Both the position numbers and the translations under genes were made by a program. From assembly GCA_951800145.1 (NCBI GenBank), contig CATOJE010000002.1, positions 1 through 64,000 on the forward strand: a stretch of DNA of 64,000 bases. The letters are read 5' to 3'. This DNA comes from an uncultured Lachnospiraceae bacterium (GTDB taxonomy: Bacteria; Bacillota; Clostridia; Lachnospirales; Lachnospiraceae). A model generated the notes under the pieces. The model was not told where the DNA came from. It made no database searches and was given only the letters and a program-made list of their open reading frames with translations. Every line of letters starts with the position of its first letter. Within the stretch, counting starts at the first letter, position 1. Below are positions 25,646 to 34,250 of the stretch, in pieces.

Positions 25646-28600
25646 GTGGAAAATAAGATAGTAAGATTCGCCTTTCTTTATGATTCAACCCGCTGCATTG
25701 GCTGCAATACCTGTCAGATTGCATGTAAGGATATTCATAATCTGGAAAAGGGTATATGGCTCCGCCGGGTAGAGACTGCAGAGTGGACAGATGACAGAAG
25801 GACATGGTGGAGGCATGCTTCCCACACCTGCAGACATTGTTCAGGTGCCGCCTGTGTAAAGGCCTGTGGTGCAAAGGCAATTTATTATCAGGAGGATGGG
25901 GCGGTCATCATCTCTCCGGAACGATGTACTGGCTGCGGCGCCTGTATACCGGCCTGCCCCTATGGGGAAATACAGATGAGCCAAAGGCTTGGGAGAGCAG
26001 TGAAATGTGATTCCTGCTTTGAGGTGAGAAGAAAGGGGAGGAAGCCGGTATGTGTGGAGGCCTGTCTGACTCATTGCCTGGAGGTTAGGGAGGAAGGAGC
26101 TACAGGAAAAGCGGATACCAAGCGGGATGCAATGGATGGGCAAATAGAGATGCTAAGGGAATACGGCGATTTTTTCGCCTCAAAGGAAAAAGCCTTTCCT
26201 ATCCTCCGGCAGTTCCTGGACTGGAGGGATCACGATGAAAGAGAGTGGTCTCTGATGTATGACTTTCTTTTCCGGGGCACAGACGGGGATTTGACATTGC
26301 CTTTGTGGGCATCTGTGAGTCAAGGGGAGCAGGTGCTTTTAAATCACACAACCTTGGATATGATCCAGTATTATCACAGGTGGGGATATGAGCCAGCTTG
26401 GCTGGAAGGAAATCCTCCGGATTATATTGGAGAGCAGCTGTATTTTCTGGCTTATTTGGCAGAGGCGCCGGGGTCAGGAGAGGCCATCCAAACCTTTCTT
26501 ACTCAATATACACAAAAGCATATGAAGGCATTGCAGCTGGCAATCACGCAATGCAGAGGAATCTATACGGGATATATTCAATATTTGCATCAGATAGGGA
26601 ACTTTTTATCCCATTTGTCAGGCGCGGGAAAAGAGTTTTTTCTGTCCGCCTCCAGGAAGGATAGAAGAAAGAGCCTTCGCCCTCCCATCCCTGACAAACC
26701 TCCTTATATCGTACCGACTGCTGGTATTAATAATTGCGGCGGCCTTTGTATTATCCGCCCTAAGGTGCAGGAACACTGTATTTTAAGCATTGAAACCAGT
26801 CTGGGCAGCCATACGCCCGGGCTGCGGGCCTGTGCCAGGGGAAGAGGGTATCGGAAAACCTTTCTCCATCCGGGCCGCCTCCGCTATCCTATGAAGCGGA
26901 TTGGGAAGCGGGGGGAAGGGAAATTTGAGCGGATTTCATGGGAGGAGGCCATCGCTCTTTTAATTCATCAGTGGAAAAGGATAAGGGATGATTACGGACC
27001 CGGATCCCGGTATGTAATCTATGGGACCGGGGTAACGGGGATTATGAGCCCCGGGCGTCTGGCCAAAAGGCTTTTGGCACTGGACGGAGGATTTCTGGAT
27101 TTCTATCATTCCTACAGCTCTGCCTGTGTCAGCGAAATATCAGAGTATTTATTCGGGACTGTGGAAAGCACCAGCAGCCCAGAAGACTTGTTGAATACAA
27201 AGCTTTTAATTTTGTGGGCGGATAATACGGCAGAGACAATGTTTGGATCCCAACGAAATGAGTACCTGTCTCAATTAAAGGCCAGGGGAATAAAAATAAT
27301 TGTGATTGATCCAAGGCTGAGTCAGACAGGGGTGGCTTACGCTGATGAATGGTATGCCATAAAACCATCCACCGATGCTGCTTTAGCAGATGCCCTAGCT
27401 TACGTGATCTGGTCTGAGGGGTTACAGGATCAGGCCTTTATGGATCGGTATTGCATCGGGTTTGATGAAGACCATATGCCGGAGGGAATTCCGAAAGGGG
27501 AGAGCTATTACAGCTATCTTTTCGGAGAGAAGGACGGGATCCCCAAGACGCCGGAATGGGCGGAGAAAATAACCGGGATCGAGGCAGAGCGGATCCGAAG
27601 CCTTGCCAGAGCCTATGGCAGGACAAAGCCAGCCTGTATCGCTGCCGGCTTAGGCGCTCAGCGCCATGGGAATGGAGAGCAGTCGGCGAAGGGGATCTGT
27701 ATGCTGGCCTGTCTTACAGGAAATATCGGTATCCCAGGAGGAGGAACCGGTGGAAATGCCAGCGTGATTACAGAGCATAAAAGAATCCAGTTATTTGGAA
27801 ATCATGTAGAGAATCCATACCCGGGGAAGATCCCGGTCTTTCTCTGGACAAAAGCCATCTCCCATGGAAAGGAAATGACTCCTGAAAAAGATGGGATTCG
27901 CGGGATGGAGCGATTATCAAGCGATATTAAGATGATTTTTTGCCTGGCAAGTAATACTCTGGTGAATCAGCATTCGAATATCAACCATACCATCCAGCTT
28001 TTAAAGGATGAGAGCAGGTGTGAATTCATCCTGTGCAGCGATATTTTTATGACTCCAAGTGCCAGATACGCAGATCTGCTTCTGCCGGCAGCTTCTGTGC
28101 TGGAGGGGGAAAATATTACCGCTCCATGGACAGGAAGCAATTATTTATTAAAGAATAATCCAGTGATTCCGCCGCTGTTTGAATGCCGTTTTGAGTGGGA
28201 ATGGTTAAAGGAAGTGGCAGAGGGACTGGGACTTTACCAGGAGTTTATCGATAAAAAGCCGGGGCTTGGCCAGTGGCTTCGGGAAAGCTATGAGATATTA
28301 CAAAGGGAGGAGACAGATCTTCCGGATTATGAGACCTTTTGCAGGATGGGCGGCTGGCAGTTTCAGGATCCAGTCTGCAGGGTCGCCTTTGAACCTCAGA
28401 TTCAGGATCCGGAAAACCACTCCTTTCCCACGCCATCGGGGAAAATAGAGATCTTTTCCAGACGACTGTATGAAATGGGAAGGCCGGAAGAGATTCCCGG
28501 AATTCCAAAGTATATTCCCTGCCCGGAAGGGCTGGAGGATCCCAAAAGGGATTTATACCCTTTGCAGCTTATTGGCTGGCATACCAGAAGGCGATGCCAT

Positions 28601-28939
28601 TCCATTCATGATAATAATGAGTGGCTGGAGGAGATCGAGGCGCCAGAGGTATGGATCCATCCGGAGGATGCAAAGGTGAGGGGAATTCTGGATGGAGATA
28701 TGGCAGAGGTAACAAACAGCCGGGGCTGCGTCCGGATACGGGCAAAGGTAACTGGAAGAATCCGGAAGGGAGTGGCGGCCATCGCCCAGGGAGGCTGGTA
28801 TACTCCAGACAGTCATGGGACAGATATCCGGGGAAGCATTAATGTGCTGACCGATGACGCCTGTCCTACGCCTCTGGCCAAAGGGAATCCCCAGCACACC
28901 AGCCTGGTGGAAATCCGCCTGGCAAGGGATGCTGTCTGA
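25646..28939 (+). CDS. single-chain DmsB-TorD-DmsA-type molybdopterin oxidoreductase
   Basis: This 1097-residue cytoplasmic protein has three modules. Residues 1-150 are a DmsB-like ferredoxin with all sixteen cluster cysteines (17/20/23/27, 62/65/70/74, 94/97/100/104, 121/124/136/140). Residues about 195-325 match TorD/DmsD chaperones (MYDFLFRG, PLWASV, GNPPDYIGEQLYFLAYL). Residues 355-1097 form a DmsA-like bis-MGD catalytic subunit, with YSSA at the expected serine ligand and a C-terminal molydopterin-binding domain. At the FS0 cluster the first Cys is Gly360; C364, C368 and C396 remain. There is no Tat signal and no DmsC anchor gene. The start is GTG after AAGGAG. The substrate is unknown (an S-oxide, N-oxide or oxyanion is likely). 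Confidence 0.85.
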   Translation: MENKIVRFAFLYDSTRCIGCNTCQIACKDIHNLEKGIWLRRVETAEWTDDRRTWWRHASHTCRHCSGAACVKACGAKAIYYQEDGAVIISPERCTGCGACIPACPYGEIQMSQRLGRAVKCDSCFEVRRKGRKPVCVEACLTHCLEVREEGATGKADTKRDAMDGQIEMLREYGDFFASKEKAFPILRQFLDWRDHDEREWSLMYDFLFRGTDGDLTLPLWASVSQGEQVLLNHTTLDMIQYYHRWGYEPAWLEGNPPDYIGEQLYFLAYLAEAPGSGEAIQTFLTQYTQKHMKALQLAITQCRGIYTGYIQYLHQIGNFLSHLSGAGKEFFLSASRKDRRKSLRPPIPDKPPYIVPTAGINNCGGLCIIRPKVQEHCILSIETSLGSHTPGLRACARGRGYRKTFLHPGRLRYPMKRIGKRGEGKFERISWEEAIALLIHQWKRIRDDYGPGSRYVIYGTGVTGIMSPGRLAKRLLALDGGFLDFYHSYSSACVSEISEYLFGTVESTSSPEDLLNTKLLILWADNTAETMFGSQRNEYLSQLKARGIKIIVIDPRLSQTGVAYADEWYAIKPSTDAALADALAYVIWSEGLQDQAFMDRYCIGFDEDHMPEGIPKGESYYSYLFGEKDGIPKTPEWAEKITGIEAERIRSLARAYGRTKPACIAAGLGAQRHGNGEQSAKGICMLACLTGNIGIPGGGTGGNASVITEHKRIQLFGNHVENPYPGKIPVFLWTKAISHGKEMTPEKDGIRGMERLSSDIKMIFCLASNTLVNQHSNINHTIQLLKDESRCEFILCSDIFMTPSARYADLLLPAASVLEGENITAPWTGSNYLLKNNPVIPPLFECRFEWEWLKEVAEGLGLYQEFIDKKPGLGQWLRESYEILQREETDLPDYETFCRMGGWQFQDPVCRVAFEPQIQDPENHSFPTPSGKIEIFSRRLYEMGRPEEIPGIPKYIPCPEGLEDPKRDLYPLQLIGWHTRRRCHSIHDNNEWLEEIEAPEVWIHPEDAKVRGILDGDMAEVTNSRGCVRIRAKVTGRIRKGVAAIAQGGWYTPDSHGTDIRGSINVLTDDACPTPLAKGNPQHTSLVEIRLARDAV

Positions 28940-28964
28940 AAAAGAATTAAGGAGGAGAGAAAGG

Positions 28965-29345
28965 ATGGAAAAGAAAAAAATTACCGTGCTGTGCTATCAG
29001 AAATGCACCACCTGTAAAAAGGCCTTAAAATGGCTGGATGACCAGGAGATCGCCTATGAGACCAGGGAAATCAAGGAGAAAAATCCTACAAAGGAGGAGT
29101 TAAAGAAATGGTACCAAAAGAGCGGACTTCCATTAAAGCGGTTTTTTAATACCAGCGGAAACCTGTATAAGGAGCTGTCATTAAAGGATAAGCTGCCTCA
29201 TATGACAGAGGAGGAGCAGCTGGAGCTTCTGGCCACAGACGGAATGCTGGTAAAGCGCCCTCTGGTAGTGGCGGAGAATGGAGTATTAACCGGATTTAAG
29301 GAAAATGAGTGGAAAAAGACTCTTCTGGGCGAGGAAGATATATAA
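28965..29345 (+). CDS. ArsC/Spx-family thioredoxin-fold protein
   Basis: This 126-residue protein has the ArsC/Spx thioredoxin fold. KCTTCKKALKWL carries the CxxC motif (C14, C17), and KRPLVV near the C-terminus is the family's conserved block. Homologues include arsenate reductases and the RNA-polymerase-binding regulator Spx; sequence alone does not decide between them. GGAGGAG at 28951 points to the ATG at 28965. It lies 25 bp after the large reductase gene and 40 bp before the next gene, in one operon. Confidence 0.8.
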   Translation: MEKKKITVLCYQKCTTCKKALKWLDDQEIAYETREIKEKNPTKEELKKWYQKSGLPLKRFFNTSGNLYKELSLKDKLPHMTEEEQLELLATDGMLVKRPLVVAENGVLTGFKENEWKKTLLGEEDI

Positions 29346-29385
29346 ATGTATTAAAATAAAATATGGAAATAGAAAGGAGAATGAC

Positions 29386-31956
29386 ATGAAGTATGTAATT
29401 CTTGGCGGCGTTGCAGCCGGAACAAAGGCAGCAGCAAAATTAAAGCGGTGTGACCGGCAGGCAGAGGTAAAGGTATTTACAAAAAGCGGTGATATCTCCT
29501 ATGCCGGATGCGGCCTTCCCTATTATATCGGCGGCGATATCCCTACCAGAGACGGGCTGATCGTGAATACTCCGGCGAAATATGCAGGCTTGACAGGAGC
29601 TCAGGTTTTTACGGGATGTGAGGCAGTAGAGGTGCATCCGGAGAGTAAAGAGGTAACACTTAAAGGAGCTTCCGGGGAGACCTTTACAGAAAGCTATGAT
29701 AAGCTGATTATTGCCACTGGGGCAGTTCCCTTTGTCCCGCCGGTGGAGGGCAGAGAGCTTCCAGGGGTATTCTCTGTGCGCACACCGGAGGACGCGGTGA
29801 ATATCCGGGGATATATCGAGGCAAAGCATTGCAAAAGGGCGGTGGTTTGCGGTGCAGGCTTTATCGGGCTTGAGGTGGCGGAAAATCTTATGGCCCAGGG
29901 GCTTTCTGTAACAGTCATTGACGCCATGTCCCAGATTATGCCCAATGCCTTTGATCCGGAGATGGCGGACTATGCAAAGCGTCAGCTGAAAAAAGCGGGC
30001 ATGAGGATACTGACAGCCACCAGCCTTAAGGGGATCCAGGGAACGGACAGGGTAGAGGAGGTTTTGACCGATAATGGAAGCCTGCCGGCAGATCTGGCAG
30101 TGATGGCCATCGGCGTTCGTCCGGCCACTGGATTTTTAGAAGGCTGCGGCCTGGAGATGGTAAAGGGAACTATCCTGGTGGATGGGGATATGAAGACCAA
30201 TCTTCCGGATATTTATGGGGCTGGAGACTGCACCATGGTGAGAAACAGGATGACAGGAAAGCCTCAATGGTCTGCCATGGGTTCCACGGCGAATCTGGCT
30301 GCCCGGGCCATGGTAAAGAAAATGTACGGAGCTAAGAAGGGCTATGAGGGCTGTATGGGCACAGGAGTGGTCCGTCTTCTTCCAGATCTGAATGGAGGAA
30401 GGACAGGGCTGACGGAGGCCCAGGCCAGGGCAGAGGGATATGAGACGGTATCGGTGGTCTGTGTTCTGGATGATAAGGCTCACTATTATCCAGGGGCTTC
30501 CTCCTTCTTTGTGAAGCTGATTGCAGAGAAGAAAAGCCGTCGGCTGCTGGGGATCCAGGTGCTGGGCGCCGGTGCAGTGGATAAGATGGTGGATATCGCA
30601 GTAACCGGAATCTCCCAGAACATGTGCATTGATGAGTTTGACACCATGGATTATGCATATGCGCCTCCATTTTCCACTGCCATTCACCCCTTTGTTACAG
30701 CCTGCTATATTTTGGAAAATAAGATGGATGGAGAGCTGGAAAGCATGAGTCCGGCAGAATACGCTCAGGGGGGCGCTAAGGATTACCAGGTGCTGGATGT
30801 ACAGCCGGCGCCGTCGATTCCTAATGCACGCTGGATTGATTTGGGAAAGGTGACCGGGCCCATAGAGGGACTGGAAAGGGATGCAAAGCTGCTTCTGGTC
30901 TGCGCCAAGGGAAAGAGGGGGTATTTCCTTCAGAACCGTCTGAAGGCCTTTGGGTATACCCATACCCTGGTATTAGAGGGCGGTGTTACCTTTAATGAGG
31001 TAAGAGTTCCCCGGAATGGGGCGAAGCTTTCCCCGGAGGAGATTAAGAGGGTAAAAGGACTGGGCTGTCTTCAGGATAAGCGGTATGAGGACGTGTTTAA
31101 TGTTCGGGTTATCACAAGAAATGGAAAGATTACGTCTAAGGAGCAGCAGCGGATCGCAGAGGCGGCAGAGCGGTTCGGATCCGGCCAGGTGGCTATGACA
31201 ACCCGTCTGACTATGGAAATCCAGGGTGTTCCCTATGACAACCTGGAGCCGGTAATGGAATTCCTGAAGGAGGGAGGTTTAGAAACCGGAGGGACCGGAT
31301 CAAAGGTGCGCCCCATTGTGTCCTGTAAGGGAACTACCTGCCAGTATGGACTCATCGATGCCTTTGCCCTGTCTGAAAAGCTTCATGAATTATTTTACAT
31401 AGGCTATCACCAGGTTTCGCTGCCTCATAAATTTAAGATCGCTGTAGGAGGCTGTCCGAATAATTGTGTTAAGCCAGATTTGAATGACTTAGGTATCATC
31501 GGCCAGAGGGTGCCGGAAATTGACCGGGCGAAATGCCGGGGCTGCAAGATATGCCAGGTGGAAAAGGCATGCCCCATCCACATAGCAAAAATGGAGGATG
31601 CTAAGATTACAATTCCCACAGACAAATGCAATCACTGTGGCCGCTGTATCGGAACCTGCCCCTTCGGCGCAGTAAATGAAGGAACTGCAGGATACCGGGT
31701 ATACATTGGAGGACGCTGGGGCAAGCAGGCAGCAGAGGGGCGGATGCTGGATAAGCTTTTTACCTCAGAGGCAGAGGTTCTTGATCTAACCGAGCGGGTA
31801 ATTCTTTTCTACCGGGATGAGGGCGTTTCGGGAGAGCGGCTTGCAGATACCATCGCCCGCCTGGGATTTGATTATGTTCAGGATAAGCTGTTAAACAGCA
31901 AGATAGATAAAAATAAAATATTAGAGAAAACTGTGGTGGGAGGAGCAACCTGTTAA
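29386..31956 (+). CDS. CoA-disulfide reductase - rhodanese - siroheme reductase - ferredoxin fusion
   Basis: This is an 856-residue protein. Residues 1-450 are a CoA-disulfide/persulfide reductase flavoprotein, with the FAD motif GGVAAG and active-site Cys42 in YAGCGLPYYIGG. Residues 465-535 are rhodanese-like, with Cys506 in the CAKGKR loop. Residues 570-700 look like half of a siroheme sulfite reductase (C647, C652 and C690, C694). Residues 714-760 insert two [4Fe-4S] ferredoxin motifs. NADH-driven reduction of persulfide or a related sulfur compound is inferred from the CoADR-rhodanese pair. The start at 29386 follows AAAGGAGA; earlier ATGs would overlap the ArsC-like gene. Confidence 0.85.
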   Translation: MKYVILGGVAAGTKAAAKLKRCDRQAEVKVFTKSGDISYAGCGLPYYIGGDIPTRDGLIVNTPAKYAGLTGAQVFTGCEAVEVHPESKEVTLKGASGETFTESYDKLIIATGAVPFVPPVEGRELPGVFSVRTPEDAVNIRGYIEAKHCKRAVVCGAGFIGLEVAENLMAQGLSVTVIDAMSQIMPNAFDPEMADYAKRQLKKAGMRILTATSLKGIQGTDRVEEVLTDNGSLPADLAVMAIGVRPATGFLEGCGLEMVKGTILVDGDMKTNLPDIYGAGDCTMVRNRMTGKPQWSAMGSTANLAARAMVKKMYGAKKGYEGCMGTGVVRLLPDLNGGRTGLTEAQARAEGYETVSVVCVLDDKAHYYPGASSFFVKLIAEKKSRRLLGIQVLGAGAVDKMVDIAVTGISQNMCIDEFDTMDYAYAPPFSTAIHPFVTACYILENKMDGELESMSPAEYAQGGAKDYQVLDVQPAPSIPNARWIDLGKVTGPIEGLERDAKLLLVCAKGKRGYFLQNRLKAFGYTHTLVLEGGVTFNEVRVPRNGAKLSPEEIKRVKGLGCLQDKRYEDVFNVRVITRNGKITSKEQQRIAEAAERFGSGQVAMTTRLTMEIQGVPYDNLEPVMEFLKEGGLETGGTGSKVRPIVSCKGTTCQYGLIDAFALSEKLHELFYIGYHQVSLPHKFKIAVGGCPNNCVKPDLNDLGIIGQRVPEIDRAKCRGCKICQVEKACPIHIAKMEDAKITIPTDKCNHCGRCIGTCPFGAVNEGTAGYRVYIGGRWGKQAAEGRMLDKLFTSEAEVLDLTERVILFYRDEGVSGERLADTIARLGFDYVQDKLLNSKIDKNKILEKTVVGGATC

Positions 31957-31974
31957 AAAGCTCCTGCACAGAGA

Positions 31975-32006
31975 TAAAAAAATGCCTCCGGATTTTCCGG
32001 AGGCAT
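31975..32006 (-). terminator. terminator of the sugar-transport operon
   Basis: An 11-bp perfect inverted repeat (31982-31992 with 31996-32006, ATGCCTCCGGA) is followed on the minus strand by seven Ts. It lies 20 bp beyond the stop of the substrate-binding protein gene and faces the redox operon's end. Confidence 0.85.
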
Positions 32007-32026
32007 AAATTAATTCAAGGAATCCT

Positions 32027-33124
32027 TTACTGTACAACATCCTTTGTTAAGATGGAAACGCCGGTGTCAATGTACTCGGGAGCTACGCTGCCGCCATTAA
32101 TTGCGGTGATTGCAGCATACATTCCTTCATAGCCCATAACGTCAGGATTCTGAGCCATGGTGCAGATTAAAGCGTCGTCCTTGATCAGCTGGATTACTGC
32201 ATCGGATTTATCCATACCAGCAGCGATGATGCTGTTGCCTTCTTCTGCTACTGCATTTCCAACACCAACACAGGATCCTTCATTTGCGCCAAAGAGGGCA
32301 ACACAGCCCTGGGAGATAAAGTTAGCGGCAGCGTCCTTTGATTTGGCAGCATCGCCGTCTGCATACTGGGTTTCAAGAATCTCAAAAGCAGTCCCTTCGA
32401 AAGCAGAGCGGAAGCCCTCGTCACGGTCAACAGTGGAGGTGGTAGCTGCATTTACAGATACAATACCGATCTTGCCTTCCTCAATGCCCTTTTCCTTTAA
32501 TGCTGCCAGAACCTGCTCTCCTGCAGTCTTACCAGCAGAGCGGTTGTCGGTTCCTAATCTCTGTACACAGGGATAGTTGGCAAAGGAGTCTACCTGTACG
32601 ATCTTAACTCCAGCTTCATCGGCCTCCTGAAGAGCAGCCGTGATGGCGTCAGGTCCATTGGCAGAAACAAGGATTGCAGTAGCACCATCTGCTACAGCAT
32701 TATTTACACACTCAATCTGCTTTGCGTCATCCTTTACATCCGGGGCAATCCACTTATACTCGCAGCCTAATTCTTCTGCTGCCTGCTGGCATCCCTTGTC
32801 CATATTAACCCAGTGCTGATCCATAGAGTCAATGGTAATTAATACCACCTTCTGTCCAGCGCCATCTCCTGGCTTTGCGATATCGCCGGTTTCGCCGGAA
32901 AGCATATCATTGGCCGCTGCAGGAGCTTCCTCCTTCTCTGCCTCTGTCTCCGGAGCCTCCTCCGCCTTGGTTTCCTCTTTGGTCTCTTCCTTTGCCTCGG
33001 TTGCCGCTGCAGTAGTAGTCTCTGCCGGAGCTGCCGTAGTCTCATTGGAGGAGGAGGAACAGCCTGCTAACAGAGTAGCTGCCATGGCTGCTGCCATCAT
33101 AAGAGATAATGCTTTTTTCTTCAT
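32027..33124 (-). CDS. sugar ABC transporter substrate-binding lipoprotein (RbsB-like)
   Basis: This 365-residue protein has a lipoprotein signal peptide with LLAGC as lipobox, then a long Ala/Thr/Glu-rich linker (to about residue 85). A periplasmic-binding-protein type I domain follows (VVLITIDSMDQHWVNM, ILVSANGPDAI, IIAAGMDKSDA). It would capture a sugar outside the cell for the permease and ATPase encoded next to it. The start at 33124 is preceded by GGAAGG. The sugar is unknown; the fold is of the ribose/galactose class. Confidence 0.9.
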   Translation of the reverse strand: MKKKALSLMMAAAMAATLLAGCSSSSNETTAAPAETTTAAATEAKEETKEETKAEEAPETEAEKEEAPAAANDMLSGETGDIAKPGDGAGQKVVLITIDSMDQHWVNMDKGCQQAAEELGCEYKWIAPDVKDDAKQIECVNNAVADGATAILVSANGPDAITAALQEADEAGVKIVQVDSFANYPCVQRLGTDNRSAGKTAGEQVLAALKEKGIEEGKIGIVSVNAATTSTVDRDEGFRSAFEGTAFEILETQYADGDAAKSKDAAANFISQGCVALFGANEGSCVGVGNAVAEEGNSIIAAGMDKSDAVIQLIKDDALICTMAQNPDVMGYEGMYAAITAINGGSVAPEYIDTGVSILTKDVVQ

Positions 33125-33200
33125 AATACAATACCTTCCTTTCTTAAACCTTTGTTTTATTAAAAGCATAAATTGCTTTTAAACAGGATAAATGGGGACA

Positions 33201-34217
33201 TTAGCTGGCCTTGTGCTTTTTCGCCTTGCCCTTTCCGGTTCTCACGATAACATCCAGAAGAACCGCTACTACAACGATAATACCGATGACAATGTTCCGA
33301 ATCGCCACCGGAGCGCCTGCGAACTGAAGCCCATTCTGGAGAACGCCCCAGATGGCAGCGCCGATGACAGTTCCTAACAGGATGCCGGATCCGCCTAATG
33401 TGGATACGCCGCCGATTACAGAGGCAGCCACCGCATACATCTCATAAGAGGTGCCAGCGTCCATGGTTCCAGTACCAGTGGACGCACAGGTAATTAAGCC
33501 GGTGATGCAGGCGCAGAAGGCGGAAACCACATATACGTAGATAATAGTGCGGCTTACATTTACACCAGAGAGCCTGGCTGCGTCAATATTACTTCCTGTG
33601 GCGTAGATATGGCGCCCTGTCCGGGTACGCCCCATAATGTAATTAAAGAATGCCCATACAATAATAGCAATCCAGAATGCGCTGAAAATACCGGCTATCT
33701 TTCCGCTGTAGAAAAAGGTACGGAAGCCCTTGGCAGCTTCACCGATGGAATCGGTATTATAATTGCCGTTAACAATCTGGGCGATGCCTCTTGCAATGGT
33801 CATGGTTCCCAGAGTTGCGATAAATGGCGGCAGCTTACACTTGGATACCAGAATGCCGTTTACATACCCCACGATCAGACAGCAGACCAGGGTGATAAGC
33901 ACAGCTACCCAGGGATTCACCCCATGGCACATCAAAGTGGCGCTGATCATGCAGCTCATGCCTACCACAGAACCGATGGAAAGATCAATATTTCCAGTAA
34001 AGAGTACAAAGGACTGCCCTACACCGGTTAAAAGGGTAGGCGCGATCTGGCGCAGCAGATTCGCGATATTGCGGTAGGTAAAAAAATTAGGGTTGATAAA
34101 ACCAAACAGCATACATAAGACCGCTAAACCAATGGTTACTGTGATTACCTGTCCCATGCCCCGCTGGGATAAAAACCGCTTTACCGGGCTGAGGTTTTTC
34201 TCACTTGCGTTACTCAT
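33201..34217 (-). CDS. sugar ABC transporter permease (RbsC-like)
   Basis: This is a 338-residue membrane protein with eight or more helices. The family signature GSGILLGTVIGAAIWGVLQN and the earlier FVLFTGNIDLSIGSVVGMS are those of ribose/xylose-type permeases. It forms the channel of the transporter with the ATPase encoded upstream. The start at 34217 follows GGAGG; an ATG 12 bp earlier is also possible. Confidence 0.92.
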   Translation of the reverse strand: MSNASEKNLSPVKRFLSQRGMGQVITVTIGLAVLCMLFGFINPNFFTYRNIANLLRQIAPTLLTGVGQSFVLFTGNIDLSIGSVVGMSCMISATLMCHGVNPWVAVLITLVCCLIVGYVNGILVSKCKLPPFIATLGTMTIARGIAQIVNGNYNTDSIGEAAKGFRTFFYSGKIAGIFSAFWIAIIVWAFFNYIMGRTRTGRHIYATGSNIDAARLSGVNVSRTIIYVYVVSAFCACITGLITCASTGTGTMDAGTSYEMYAVAASVIGGVSTLGGSGILLGTVIGAAIWGVLQNGLQFAGAPVAIRNIVIGIIVVVAVLLDVIVRTGKGKAKKHKAS

Positions 34218-34250
34218 ATTTTCCTCCATATATTAAGCTTTTCCTGAAAG

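Noticed and set aside
30136-30963. Long open frame on the minus strand (275 codons) inside the CoADR-rhodanese fusion gene
   Set aside because: It is antisense to a gene with clear motifs throughout, has no ribosome binding site and no domain that I recognise.
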